A DNA stretch of 29,011 nucleotides from an uncultured Lachnospiraceae bacterium (GTDB lineage: Bacteria > Bacillota > Clostridia > Lachnospirales > Lachnospiraceae). The notes under the pieces are model-generated. The model searched no databases. It had not been told where the DNA came from and was given only the letters and a program-made list of their open reading frames with translations. Both the position numbers and the translations under genes were made by a program. The DNA is taken from positions 1 through 29,011 of the forward strand of contig CAKRPI010000017.1 of assembly GCA_934376945.1 (NCBI GenBank), written 5' to 3'. Positions 7,802 through 16,036 of this stretch are shown piece by piece (positions within the stretch are counted from its first letter, which is position 1; each line of letters begins with the position of its first letter).

Positions 7802-8477
7802 TGCAATGATAAAAATGCTTATAGAAGGTACCAGGGATACATTATATATGACGGTTCTGGCAACTTTTTTTGGATATCTGTTCGGGTTGCCAATGGGAAT
7901 CCTTTTGATGGTGACTGATAAGGAGGGTATTCGCCCTCACTCAAAAAAAGCCCAGTGCATTTACGATATGATTTATAAAATACTTGATGTGATAGTCAAT
8001 GTTGCTAGAAGTATCCCGTTTCTGATTCTTTTGATTCTGGTGATTCCGGTTACAAGAGCCATTGTTGGAAAAAGCTATGGCTCCACTGCAACGATTGTTC
8101 CTCTGACAATTGCAGCAGCGCCATTTATCGCACGAATGGTAGAATCATCTCTGAAAGAAGTAGATCGTGGTGTGATTGAAGCAGCACAGTCCATGGGTGC
8201 CAGTGTAGGACGTATTATCTGGAGCGTATTGTTAGTTGAAGCCCGTACCTCTTTGCTGGTCGGTGTTACTATTGCAACCGGTACGATTCTTGGTTATTCT
8301 GCTATGGCAGGTGCAGTCGGCGGTGGCGGACTGGGTGATATTGCAATCCGATACGGGTATTACCGTTATCAGACGGATGTAATGTTTGTTACGATTATTG
8401 TACTGGTTCTTCTGGTACAGATTCTGCAAAGCATTGGAATGATGCTTTCCAAAAAGCTGGACAGAAGAAGATCCTGA
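7791..8477 (+). CDS. metI: Methionine ABC transporter permease
   Basis: This 228-residue inner-membrane subunit has about five transmembrane segments. It carries the EAA loop that docks onto MetN (EVDRGVIEAAQSMGASVG, about 117-134). I chose the ATG at 7791: GGAGG at 7774-7778 precedes it and the next residues (MWDSAMIKMLIEGTRDTLY) align with MetI N-termini. A TTG at 7767 would add eight residues without support. The overlap with metN indicates translational coupling, and the pair works with the upstream metQ. Confidence 0.96.
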   Translation: MWDSAMIKMLIEGTRDTLYMTVLATFFGYLFGLPMGILLMVTDKEGIRPHSKKAQCIYDMIYKILDVIVNVARSIPFLILLILVIPVTRAIVGKSYGSTATIVPLTIAAAPFIARMVESSLKEVDRGVIEAAQSMGASVGRIIWSVLLVEARTSLLVGVTIATGTILGYSAMAGAVGGGGLGDIAIRYGYYRYQTDVMFVTIIVLVLLVQILQSIGMMLSKKLDRRRS

Positions 8478-8482
8478 AAAAA

Positions 8483-8514
8483 GGAGGGGCTGCCAAACGC
8501 AGCATATTAAATTA
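8483..8514 (+). promoter_or_regulatory. Ribosome site with hairpin in the spacer
   Basis: GGAGGGG (8483-8489) lies 24 bases from the ATG at 8514, too far for normal use. Between them GCTGC (8489-8493) and GCAGC (8499-8503) can pair around CAAAC. Folding would bring the effective spacing to about 10 bases. An in-frame TAA at 8508-8510 rules out a start nearer the ribosome site. Confidence 0.5.
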
Positions 8515-9596
8515 TGAAAACAGAGAGATTAAACAGTGTTCTGAAAAAAATGAAGGAAATGGGACTGACGCAGATGATCATTACAGACCCGGTATCTATT
8601 TCCTATCTTGCAGTTCATTATGAAGATCCGATCGAAAGATTTTGGGCTCTTTATCTTCGGACAGACGGTAAACACAAGCTGGTTGCAAACCGGCTGTTTA
8701 CATTAAATGATGTGTCTGGCATAGAAATTTTGTGGTATAAAGACGGAGAAGACGGTGCTGCGCTTCTGAACCGGCATATTGATCATGAAAAGCCGCTTGG
8801 CATTGATAAATGTATGGCTGCACGTTTTTTGATCCGCCTGTTGGATCTGAATGCGGCACCAGGATATGTAAATGCTTCTGACTGTGTGGATGATAACCGT
8901 GCACGCAAGGATGCTGAGGAACAGGAAAAAATGCGGAAAGCATCGCGCATCAATGATGCTGCAATGGCAGAATTTAAAAAGCTTATCCATGAAGGAGTCA
9001 CAGAACTGGAGATTGCGGATCAAATGGAAGCAATTTACAAAAAACTCGGTGCACAGGGACATTCCTTTGAACCATTGGTTGGATTCGGTCAGAATGCAGC
9101 AAACGGGCACCATGGGCCGGATCATACTGTTCTGAAAAAGGGAGACTGCGTTTTGTTTGACGTCGGATGCAAAAAAGACGGTTATTGTTCGGATATGACG
9201 AGAACTTTTTTCTATGGAGAAGTCAGCCCGGAGCATCAGAGGGTCTATGAAACCGTCCGGCGTGCACAGGCGGCAGCTGAAGCAATGATTCGCCCAGGCG
9301 TAAAGCTGAGTGAAATTGATCATGCGGCAAGAGCTGTGATTACCGAAGCAGGATACGGACCATATTTCACACACAGGCTCGGTCATTTTATTGGTCAGGA
9401 GGTTCATGAAAAAGGAGATGTTTCATCTTCGAACAACGTACCTGCAAAACCAGGTATGACATTTTCCATTGAACCTGGCATTTATCTCCCGGGAGATGTC
9501 GGCGTACGAATTGAAGATCTTGTACTTGTGACGGAAACTGGTGTTGAAATCCTCAATCACTATGATAAAACATTACAGATCATACCTGTCAAATAG
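8514..9596 (+). CDS. Xaa-Pro aminopeptidase/dipeptidase, M24 family
   Basis: This 360-residue cytoplasmic metallopeptidase removes residues next to proline. It has an N-terminal creatinase-like domain (about 1-125) and a C-terminal pita-bread domain. The five metal ligands are visible: Asp216 (LFDVGC), Asp227 (CSDMTR), His291 (HRLGHFIG), Glu320 (SIEPGIY) and Glu334 (VRIEDL). The length matches PepQ/YpdF-type enzymes. It follows metI by 36 bases with no terminator, so it may share the metNI transcript and help recover amino acids from peptides. An upstream in-frame stop fixes the start at the ATG 8514. Whether it prefers dipeptides or longer peptides cannot be read from the sequence. Confidence 0.95.
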   Translation: MKTERLNSVLKKMKEMGLTQMIITDPVSISYLAVHYEDPIERFWALYLRTDGKHKLVANRLFTLNDVSGIEILWYKDGEDGAALLNRHIDHEKPLGIDKCMAARFLIRLLDLNAAPGYVNASDCVDDNRARKDAEEQEKMRKASRINDAAMAEFKKLIHEGVTELEIADQMEAIYKKLGAQGHSFEPLVGFGQNAANGHHGPDHTVLKKGDCVLFDVGCKKDGYCSDMTRTFFYGEVSPEHQRVYETVRRAQAAAEAMIRPGVKLSEIDHAARAVITEAGYGPYFTHRLGHFIGQEVHEKGDVSSSNNVPAKPGMTFSIEPGIYLPGDVGVRIEDLVLVTETGVEILNHYDKTLQIIPVK

Positions 9597-9656
9597 CAAT
9601 AAGAAGCGTCTGAAACAGAGCTTTTCCTTAAAAAAATATAAAAAACGGCTGATTTC

Positions 9657-9685
9657 TTGAATATATTTGCCTCCTGTGATAAAAT
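9657..9685 (+). promoter_or_regulatory. Promoter for the CBS-domain gene
   Basis: TTGAAT (9657-9662), a 17-base spacer and TAAAAT (9680-9685). The leader to the start at 9737 is about 45 bases. Confidence 0.65.
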
Positions 9686-9736
9686 TAACAAGATTGAAAA
9701 GAATAATATGCACAAAAGATGCAGGAAGGAAAAGGC

Positions 9737-10150
9737 ATGAATATACTGTTTTATCTGGTGCCAAAAAGTGAAGTTATGTACTTATATGATGATTACACGA
9801 TGCGCCAGGCAATAGAGAAAATGGAGTATCACAAATACGGGGCAGTGCCAATCATCAGTCATGAGGGAGCCTATATCGGAACCCTTACAGAAGGAGATAT
9901 TCTGTGGGAGCTTGCAGCACGCGATTTTCATGATATTCGTGATGCTGAAGAAATCAGCCTGCGACAGATTCACAGGAAAAGAGACAATCAACCGGTTAAT
10001 GTTAATTGTAATATTGAAGATCTCGTCATGACTTCATTAAATCAGAACTTTGTACCTGTTATTGACGATAATGGAATCTTCATTGGTATTATTACAAGAA
10101 AAAGTATTATTGAATACTTTTATAACAAATACAAAGAGCTAACTGCTTGA
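9737..10150 (+). CDS. Twin CBS-domain protein
   Basis: This 137-residue protein consists of little more than two CBS motifs (a Bateman module). The first covers about residues 14-60 (TMRQAIEKMEYHKYGAVPII, then YIGTLTEGDIL). The second covers about 80-130 (NIEDLVMTSLNQNFVPVID, then FIGIITRKSIIEYF). Such modules bind adenine nucleotides or c-di-AMP. Small stand-alone Firmicutes proteins of this shape include YkuL/CbpB, but I cannot assign it to that group. I chose the ATG at 9737 because AGGAAGG at 9722-9728 is 8 bases upstream; an ATG at 9719 has no ribosome site. It appears to be transcribed alone. Confidence 0.88.
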   Translation: MNILFYLVPKSEVMYLYDDYTMRQAIEKMEYHKYGAVPIISHEGAYIGTLTEGDILWELAARDFHDIRDAEEISLRQIHRKRDNQPVNVNCNIEDLVMTSLNQNFVPVIDDNGIFIGIITRKSIIEYFYNKYKELTA

Positions 10151-10185
10151 AAATTTTACTAAGCTATGCTATTCTGTACCTAAAT

Positions 10186-10216
10186 CGCCGCATCCGGTTT
10201 CTGCCGTGATGCGGCG
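10186..10216 (+). other. GC-rich stem-loop after the CBS gene
   Basis: CGCCGCATC (10186-10194) pairs with GATGCGGCG (10208-10216), and CGG/CCG adds three pairs inside past one bulge. No T-run follows, so it is not a standard terminator. It could be a factor-dependent stop or an mRNA end stabiliser. Confidence 0.5.
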
Positions 10217-10311
10217 GTGTGCTATCAGGGAAATCATAGTCAAACAAATATGATCCGCATTGCTGCCGGCATGTAATTGGCAGTAGAAAAGGAAGACAGG
10301 GAGAGAAGATA

Positions 10312-11901
10312 ATGAAAGAAAAGAAAAAACGAATAATACTTTTGTTTGCACTGATCTGCAGTGTGATCTTAATGGCCGGCTCCGCACAGGCAGCGGCAAA
10401 AAAAGGTTGGGTTCATGAGGGAAAATATTATCGTTATTACAATTCAGCCGGACGAATGGCAATCGGATGGCACACGGTTAATGGAGCGGATTACTATTTT
10501 CGTACGTCCAGAGACGGAAATGCACCAATCGGCAGCAGAGTAACCGGCTTTTATAAGGTTGGTTCCTATACATACTATTTTAACCAAAAAGGTCAGCTTC
10601 AGACAGGCTGGAAAACGCTGAACGGGAAAAATTATTACTTTCAGAAAAGCGGAAAACCTGGAACAAAAGGAAAAATGTTTATTGGATTTCGAAAAGCGGA
10701 TACGAATTATCGCTTTCTGTTTCAGGCAGACGGATCTGTTGCAATTGGATGGAAGGAGTATAAAGGAAATACCTACTTTTTCAGCAATGGAAAAATTCTT
10801 GGGATTCGCGGACGTGCAATGACAGGATGGAAAAATATTTCCGGATATCGTTATTACTTTGCGCCCAGTGGTATTCTTCAGAAAAATTGTTGGATCGATG
10901 ATCTCTATTACGTAGATGAAAAAGGCCGTATGCTAAAATCGACTATTACACCAGACGGTTACGTAGTAAACAAACATGGAGAAAAACAAAAAAAGGCTTC
11001 CGGCTGGCAGACCTTGGGCGGAACTACCTATTATTATGTCAATGGGCGAAAGGTAACCGGTTTTCGCACAATCAATGGTAATCGGTATTATTTCGATGCA
11101 AATGGACACTGGCAGAAAAAAACAGGCTGGCTGACTCTTTCCGGAAACCGGAAATATTATATGAGAAGCGGCATCATTCAGACTGGCTGGCAGACGATTG
11201 GCAGTAAAGTGTACTATTTTGGAACGGATGGTAAAATGGCGCGCAACACAACTATAGACGGTGTCAGAATCGGTGCGGATGGTGTTGCAGAAAAACTTCC
11301 TGCAAAAAATGCAGCAAAAATTCTTCTGGTATCAGGTCACGGGCAAGGTGATTGCGGAGCGGTTGGAATTTTCGGTTCTAAAACTTATTACGAATATCTC
11401 TGCACGCGTGAATTTGCTTCATTGATCAAGCAAAAGCTTTCTGAATACTCCGCTGTTAATGTAACACTTTATAATCAGAATTATGATCTGTATCAGGTTA
11501 TGTCCGGTAAAAAAAGCGGACCGATTCCAAAATTGACTGATTATGATTATGTACTTGAAATACACTTCAATGCAACCGGCTATTCTAATAAGGATCAAAA
11601 GGGAGACGGCGCATACAAGGGTGTTGGTATGTATGTTAACTCAGCAAAAAAGGATACACTGATCGATCGGAAAATCGTGAAAGCAATCTCCAACACTGGT
11701 TTTCCAATCTGGGGACGAGGAAATGGCATTTTTGCTTCTTCTGGTTTGTTTAATGCAAAGACCTGCCAGAATAAAGGTGTTTCTTACGGACTTCTTGAAA
11801 CTGCATTTATTGATGACAAGGATGACATGATGTTTTACAACAAAAATAAAGAAAAAATGGCTGCTGCCGTAGCATCTGCGATTGCCTCTTATTTTAACTG
11901 A
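10312..11901 (+). CDS. Secreted N-acetylmuramoyl-L-alanine amidase with cell-wall-binding repeats
   Basis: The protein has 529 residues. A Sec signal peptide (about 1-28, ending SAQA) is followed by a long array of aromatic repeats (about 30-330) of the choline-binding/CW_binding_1 kind, with units such as GWKTLNGKNYYF and GFRTINGNRYYF. The C-terminal part (about 335-529) is an Amidase_3 domain. It has GHGQGDCGA with the first zinc His near 343, YEYLCTREF with a likely Glu ligand, EIHFNA with the second His, and LLETAFIDDKDDM with the catalytic Glu. It should cut the amide between MurNAc and the stem peptide, or help cell separation, while anchored to wall polymers. Binding repeats before the catalytic domain are less common than the reverse order. 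The start has GGGAGAG upstream. Confidence 0.93.
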   Translation: MKEKKKRIILLFALICSVILMAGSAQAAAKKGWVHEGKYYRYYNSAGRMAIGWHTVNGADYYFRTSRDGNAPIGSRVTGFYKVGSYTYYFNQKGQLQTGWKTLNGKNYYFQKSGKPGTKGKMFIGFRKADTNYRFLFQADGSVAIGWKEYKGNTYFFSNGKILGIRGRAMTGWKNISGYRYYFAPSGILQKNCWIDDLYYVDEKGRMLKSTITPDGYVVNKHGEKQKKASGWQTLGGTTYYYVNGRKVTGFRTINGNRYYFDANGHWQKKTGWLTLSGNRKYYMRSGIIQTGWQTIGSKVYYFGTDGKMARNTTIDGVRIGADGVAEKLPAKNAAKILLVSGHGQGDCGAVGIFGSKTYYEYLCTREFASLIKQKLSEYSAVNVTLYNQNYDLYQVMSGKKSGPIPKLTDYDYVLEIHFNATGYSNKDQKGDGAYKGVGMYVNSAKKDTLIDRKIVKAISNTGFPIWGRGNGIFASSGLFNAKTCQNKGVSYGLLETAFIDDKDDMMFYNKNKEKMAAAVASAIASYFN

Positions 11902-11936
11902 TAAACCAAGAGTACGAAGTAGACGAGTCTTTAACG

Positions 11937-11984
11937 CATTATAATATTAACACATTATAATGTTATCACATCATAATCTGACCA
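11937..11984. repeat. Three 16-bp tandem repeats upstream of the ilvN promoter
   Basis: The units are CATTATAATATTAACA (11937-11952), CATTATAATGTTATCA (11953-11968) and CATCATAATCTGACCA (11969-11984). The first two differ at 2 of 16 positions, and the third matches the second at 12 of 16. They abut the -35 box at 11985, a place suited to a transcription factor or to RNA polymerase alpha contacts. Confidence 0.6.
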
Positions 11985-12013
11985 TTGACAAAAAAAAAAA
12001 ACATTGGTAGAAT
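11985..12013 (+). promoter_or_regulatory. Promoter for ilvN
   Basis: TTGACA (11985-11990), a 17-base spacer rich in A, and TAGAAT (12008-12013). Transcription would start near 12020, so the leader is about 30 bases. No T-box or leader peptide fits in it. Confidence 0.85.
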
Positions 12014-12048
12014 GATTAGAAAGTTTTTTAAGTCAGGAGTAAAGGCAT

Positions 12049-12546
12049 ATGAAAAAAAGAGTTTTATCATTACTGGTTGATAACACTTCCGGTGTGCTTA
12101 GCCGTGTAGCGGGACTTTTCAGTCGCCGTGGATATAATATCGACAGCCTTACCGTTGGCGAAACAGCCGATCCAAGGTATTCCCGCATGACCGTTGTGGC
12201 CAGAGGAGATGAGCAGATTCTTGATCAGATTGTGAAACAGCTTGCAAAGCTGATCGATGTTGTAGATATAAAGGTACTGGAAGAAGAAAGCAGCGTAAAC
12301 AGAGAGCTTGTACTGGTGAAGGTTCGCGCGGATGCGAAGGACCGCCAGTCCATTATTGCAATTGCAAACGTATTTCGTGGCAGCATTATCGATGTTGGAA
12401 AAGATTCTCTGATTATTGAGCTGACCGGTCAGCAGTCAAAGTTGGATGCATTTGTGGAGCTTCTTCGCGGATATGAAATTCTGGAACTGGCACGTACAGG
12501 AATCACTGGCCTTTCCCGTGGGGCAGAGGATATTCGGTATCTTTGA
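12049..12546 (+). CDS. ilvN: Acetolactate synthase regulatory (small) subunit
   Basis: This 165-residue subunit activates acetolactate synthase and gives it valine feedback inhibition. An ACT domain fills residues 1-75 (LLVDNTSGVLSRVAGLFSRR, then YNIDSLTVGET) and a C-terminal domain fills 80-160 (ELVLVKVRA, then IIELTG). The length is normal for IlvN/IlvH. AGGAG lies upstream of the ATG. The catalytic large subunit gene ilvB is not next to it in this window, which is unusual. ilvC follows 218 bases later without a clear terminator. Confidence 0.95.
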   Translation: MKKRVLSLLVDNTSGVLSRVAGLFSRRGYNIDSLTVGETADPRYSRMTVVARGDEQILDQIVKQLAKLIDVVDIKVLEEESSVNRELVLVKVRADAKDRQSIIAIANVFRGSIIDVGKDSLIIELTGQQSKLDAFVELLRGYEILELARTGITGLSRGAEDIRYL

Positions 12547-12573
12547 TTTTTACAAAATTATGTATCCAGTAAA

Positions 12574-12627
12574 GCGTTCATTCGCAATCCGCTTCGCTAC
12601 TTGCTCATGAACGCAGTCGCTTCGCGA
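12574..12627. repeat. Palindromic element between ilvN and ilvC
   Basis: GCGTTCAT (12574-12581) and ATGAACGC (12607-12614) are perfect inverted repeats with GCAA/TTGC nested inside. A second small stem TCGC/GCGA (12617-12627) follows, and CGCTTCGC-like cores occur in both. There is no T-run. It may be a member of a dispersed palindromic repeat family or an mRNA processing site. The rest of the 218-base gap shows no gene. Confidence 0.5.
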
Positions 12628-12761
12628 TCAAATTCATTGGTAACTGTCCGACTGTATAACAACAATTCAGATAATCGGATTGCTGATTGTCTGTGTTTAA
12701 GATTGTATTCTGGGTTACGGCCGGATTGCAGCTATAAATTTTAACAAAAAGAGGAGATTAA

Positions 12762-13784
<1,023 letters not shown>

Positions 13785-13823
13785 TTCTGAAACAGCATAT
13801 TGAATCGGGCGATACCCGTTTCC

Positions 13824-13857
13824 AAAATCCCCGGGCGAGATCGTTCCGGGGATTTTT
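13824..13857 (+). terminator. Intrinsic terminator after ilvC
   Basis: AAAATCCCCGG (13824-13834) pairs over 11 bp with CCGGGGATTTT (13846-13856), and one further T follows at 13857. The A/T base of the stem supplies the U-tract. It closes the ilvN-ilvC unit. Confidence 0.88.
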
Positions 13858-13935
13858 GCACAGCTGTTGCCAGAGGCAGTAACATTTCACATATCAGTTA
13901 CATATGTGCTTTCGGAATCTTTTTGTACTGAATTT

Positions 13936-13948
13936 GTCGAAATTCGAC
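13936..13948. promoter_or_regulatory. Inverted repeat upstream of leuC, possible operator
   Basis: GTCGAA-A-TTCGAC is a perfect 6+1+6 inverted repeat located 84 bases before the leuC start. The size suits a dimeric DNA-binding protein. No clear promoter was identified around it, so the role is a guess. Confidence 0.35.
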
Positions 13949-14032
13949 CACGATTGTCAGAAAAACAGCCGCAAAAGCAAGTACATGAAAGACCATGAAA
14001 GTATATACATAGAATCAGGAGGAAACAGAACT

Positions 14033-15301
14033 ATGGGAATGACAATGACTCAGAAAATTCTTGCAGCTGCAGCCGGACTGGAATCTGTCCAGGCCGGTCA
14101 GCTGATTGAGGCGAATCTTGACCTCGTTCTTGGAAATGATATCACGTCGCCGGTAGCCATCCATGAAATGGATAAATTCAAAAATAAAAATGTCTTTGAC
14201 AAAGATAAAATTGCACTTGTCATGGATCATTTTATTCCGAATAAAGACATCAAATCTGCAGAGCACTGTAAATGTGTCCGCGAATTTGCATGTAAACACG
14301 AAATTACAAACTATTTTGATGTCGGAGAAATGGGAATAGAACATGCACTTTTACCGGAAAAGGGGTTGACCGTTGCAGGAGATGTAATAATCGGTGCAGA
14401 CTCCCATACCTGTACTTATGGAGCACTCGGAGCATTTTCAACCGGTGTGGGCAGTACAGATATGGCAGCCGGAATGGTTACAGGAAAAGCATGGTTTAAA
14501 GTACCATCTGCAATTAGATTTAATCTGATCGGAAAACCATCTGCCTGGGTAAGCGGCAAAGATATCATTTTGCATATCATCGGAATGATTGGTGTGGATG
14601 GAGCGTTATACAAATCTATGGAATTTACCGGAGAAGGCATTGCTAACCTCTCAATGGATGATCGTTTTACGATCGCGAATATGGCAATTGAAGCCGGTGG
14701 AAAAAATGGCATTTTCCCAGTGGATGAAAAAGCCATCTCCTATATGAAAGAGCATTCCAAGCGGGAATATAGAGTCTTTGAAGCAGATGAAGATGCTGTT
14801 TATGATGCAGAATATACGATTGATCTTAGCACATTGCGTCCGACAATCGCATTTCCGCATCTTCCTGAAAACACAAAGACGATCGATGAAATAACGGAGG
14901 ATATCGCAATCGACCAGGCTGTGATTGGATCCTGTACAAACGGAAGAATTGAAGACCTTCGTATCGCGGCATCTATTCTGAAAGGCAGAAAAGTTAAAAA
15001 AGGAATTCGCTGTATTGTTATTCCTGCCACACAGGCTATTTACCTTCAGGCAATGGAGGAAGGACTTCTGAAAATCTTCATTGAAGCAGGCGCTGTTGTA
15101 AGTACTCCGACCTGTGGCCCATGTCTTGGTGGATATATGGGTATCCTTGCTGACAAGGAACGCTGCATTTCCACGACCAATCGTAACTTTGTCGGCCGTA
15201 TGGGACATGTCGGATCAGAAGTGTACCTTGCAAGTCCGGCTGTTGCAGCAGCCTCTGCCATAACCGGAAAGATTTCCGCACCGGAAGATCTTGGCATGTA
15301 A
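14033..15301 (+). CDS. leuC: 3-Isopropylmalate dehydratase large subunit
   Basis: LeuC and LeuD isomerise 2- to 3-isopropylmalate in leucine synthesis. The protein has 422 residues, matching the shorter, archaeal/clostridial LeuC type. The three 4Fe-4S cysteines are visible: Cys near 301 (GSCTNGR) and the CxxC near 360-363 ([10 protein letters not shown]). Other family segments are [15 protein letters not shown] and the early [15 protein letters not shown] chose the ATG at 14033 because AGGAGG (14018-14023) lies 9 bases upstream. The frame is open for 43 codons further up, but that part has no family similarity or ribosome site. leuD follows after 120 bases. Confidence 0.96.
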   Translation: MGMTMTQKILAAAAGLESVQAGQLIEANLDLVLGNDITSPVAIHEMDKFKNKNVFDKDKIALVMDHFIPNKDIKSAEHCKCVREFACKHEITNYFDVGEMGIEHALLPEKGLTVAGDVIIGADSHTCTYGALGAFSTGVGSTDMAAGMVTGKAWFKVPSAIRFNLIGKPSAWVSGKDIILHIIGMIGVDGALYKSMEFTGEGIANLSMDDRFTIANMAIEAGGKNGIFPVDEKAISYMKEHSKREYRVFEADEDAVYDAEYTIDLSTLRPTIAFPHLPENTKTIDEITEDIAIDQAVIGSCTNGRIEDLRIAASILKGRKVKKGIRCIVIPATQAIYLQAMEEGLLKIFIEAGAVVSTPTCGPCLGGYMGILADKERCISTTNRNFVGRMGHVGSEVYLASPAVAAASAITGKISAPEDLGM

Positions 15302-15331
15302 GCCGTTTTTACAAAATTTTGCAGACAATTT

Positions 15332-15402
15332 TGAAATCTGTTTGAGAAATGTCAAGGAACTGCTCTCAGATTTCAGACTTAATACGCTGCATAAAATGCA
15401 GC
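15332..15402 (+). other. Two stem-loops between leuC and leuD
   Basis: Stem one: TGAAATCT (15332-15339) with AGATTTCA (15368-15375), plus inner GAGA/TCTC. Stem two: GCTGCAT (15386-15392) with ATGCAGC (15396-15402), loop AAA, ending 10 bases before the leuD ribosome site. Neither has a T-run. They could affect mRNA processing or the LeuC:LeuD ratio. Confidence 0.45.
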
Positions 15403-15421
15403 ATCTCTTAGGAGGATTACC

Positions 15422-15907
15422 ATGAAGGCATCAGGAAGAGTATTTAAATATGGCGATAACGTAGATACCGATGTGATTATTCCGGCACGTTATCTGAATT
15501 CATCGGATCCGGCAGAACTTGCAACACACTGTATGGAAGATATTGATCCAAATTTTATTCATGAGGTTCACAAAGGGGACATTATTGTTGCAGACAAAAA
15601 TTTTGGCTGTGGTTCATCTCGTGAACACGCTCCGATTGCAATTAAGGCTGCTGGCATCAGCTGTGTCATTGCTGAAACATTTGCTCGGATATTTTACAGG
15701 AATGCAATCAATATTGGACTTCCGATTATTGAATGCCAGGCTGCATCAAAGGGAATTGAGGCAGGAGATGAGGTGGAAATTGATTTTGACAGTGGTATGA
15801 TTTACAATAAAACAAAGGGAACCAGTTTTCAGGGACAGGCTTTTCCGGAATTTATGCAGAAAATCATACATGCAGAAGGCCTGATTAATTATATTAACGA
15901 AAAATAG
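15422..15907 (+). CDS. leuD: 3-Isopropylmalate dehydratase small subunit
   Basis: The 161-residue swivel domain completes the LeuCD enzyme. It shows the N-terminal [20 protein letters not shown] and the active-site segment [14 protein letters not shown] (about 61-74), followed by [23 protein letters not shown] lies a few bases upstream of the ATG. The length matches the short LeuD type that pairs with LeuC of about 420 residues. A terminator follows within 20 bases. leuA and leuB are not in the window. Confidence 0.96.
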   Translation: MKASGRVFKYGDNVDTDVIIPARYLNSSDPAELATHCMEDIDPNFIHEVHKGDIIVADKNFGCGSSREHAPIAIKAAGISCVIAETFARIFYRNAINIGLPIIECQAASKGIEAGDEVEIDFDSGMIYNKTKGTSFQGQAFPEFMQKIIHAEGLINYINEK

Positions 15908-15920
15908 ACACTTATAATAA

Positions 15921-15955
15921 AGGGTGGAAATTTGTCAAAAAATTCCACTCTTTTT
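15921..15955 (+). terminator. Intrinsic terminator after leuD
   Basis: AGGGTGGAA (15921-15929) pairs over 9 bp, including one G-T pair, with TTCCACTCT (15943-15951). TTTT follows. Confidence 0.85.
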
Positions 15956-15967
15956 GTCTATTTTATC

Positions 15968-15996
15968 TTGGATTTTTGTGTTAAGTATGATATGAT
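15968..15996 (+). promoter_or_regulatory. Promoter for the nucleoside-uptake locus
   Basis: TTGGAT (15968-15973), a 17-base spacer and TATGAT (15991-15996). The leader to the start at 16037 is about 34 bases. Confidence 0.7.
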
Positions 15997-16036
15997 AACT
16001 AAATGTAAAATGATATGCTGAAAGGACGGTGATGGT

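Noticed and set aside
1346..11921. 12-bp inverted match between 1346-1357 (TACTTCGTACTC) and 11910-11921.
   Set aside because: Matches of this length are expected by chance many times in 29 kb, and the flanks do not match.
13904..14032. Upstream in-frame extension of leuC by 43 codons.
   Set aside because: The extension has no similarity to LeuC, and AGGAGG at 14018-14023 fits the ATG at 14033.
13785..14032. Possible T-box or leader peptide before leuC or ilvN.
   Set aside because: No GGGTGGTACC-like core and no Leu- or Ile-rich short frame was found in either upstream region.
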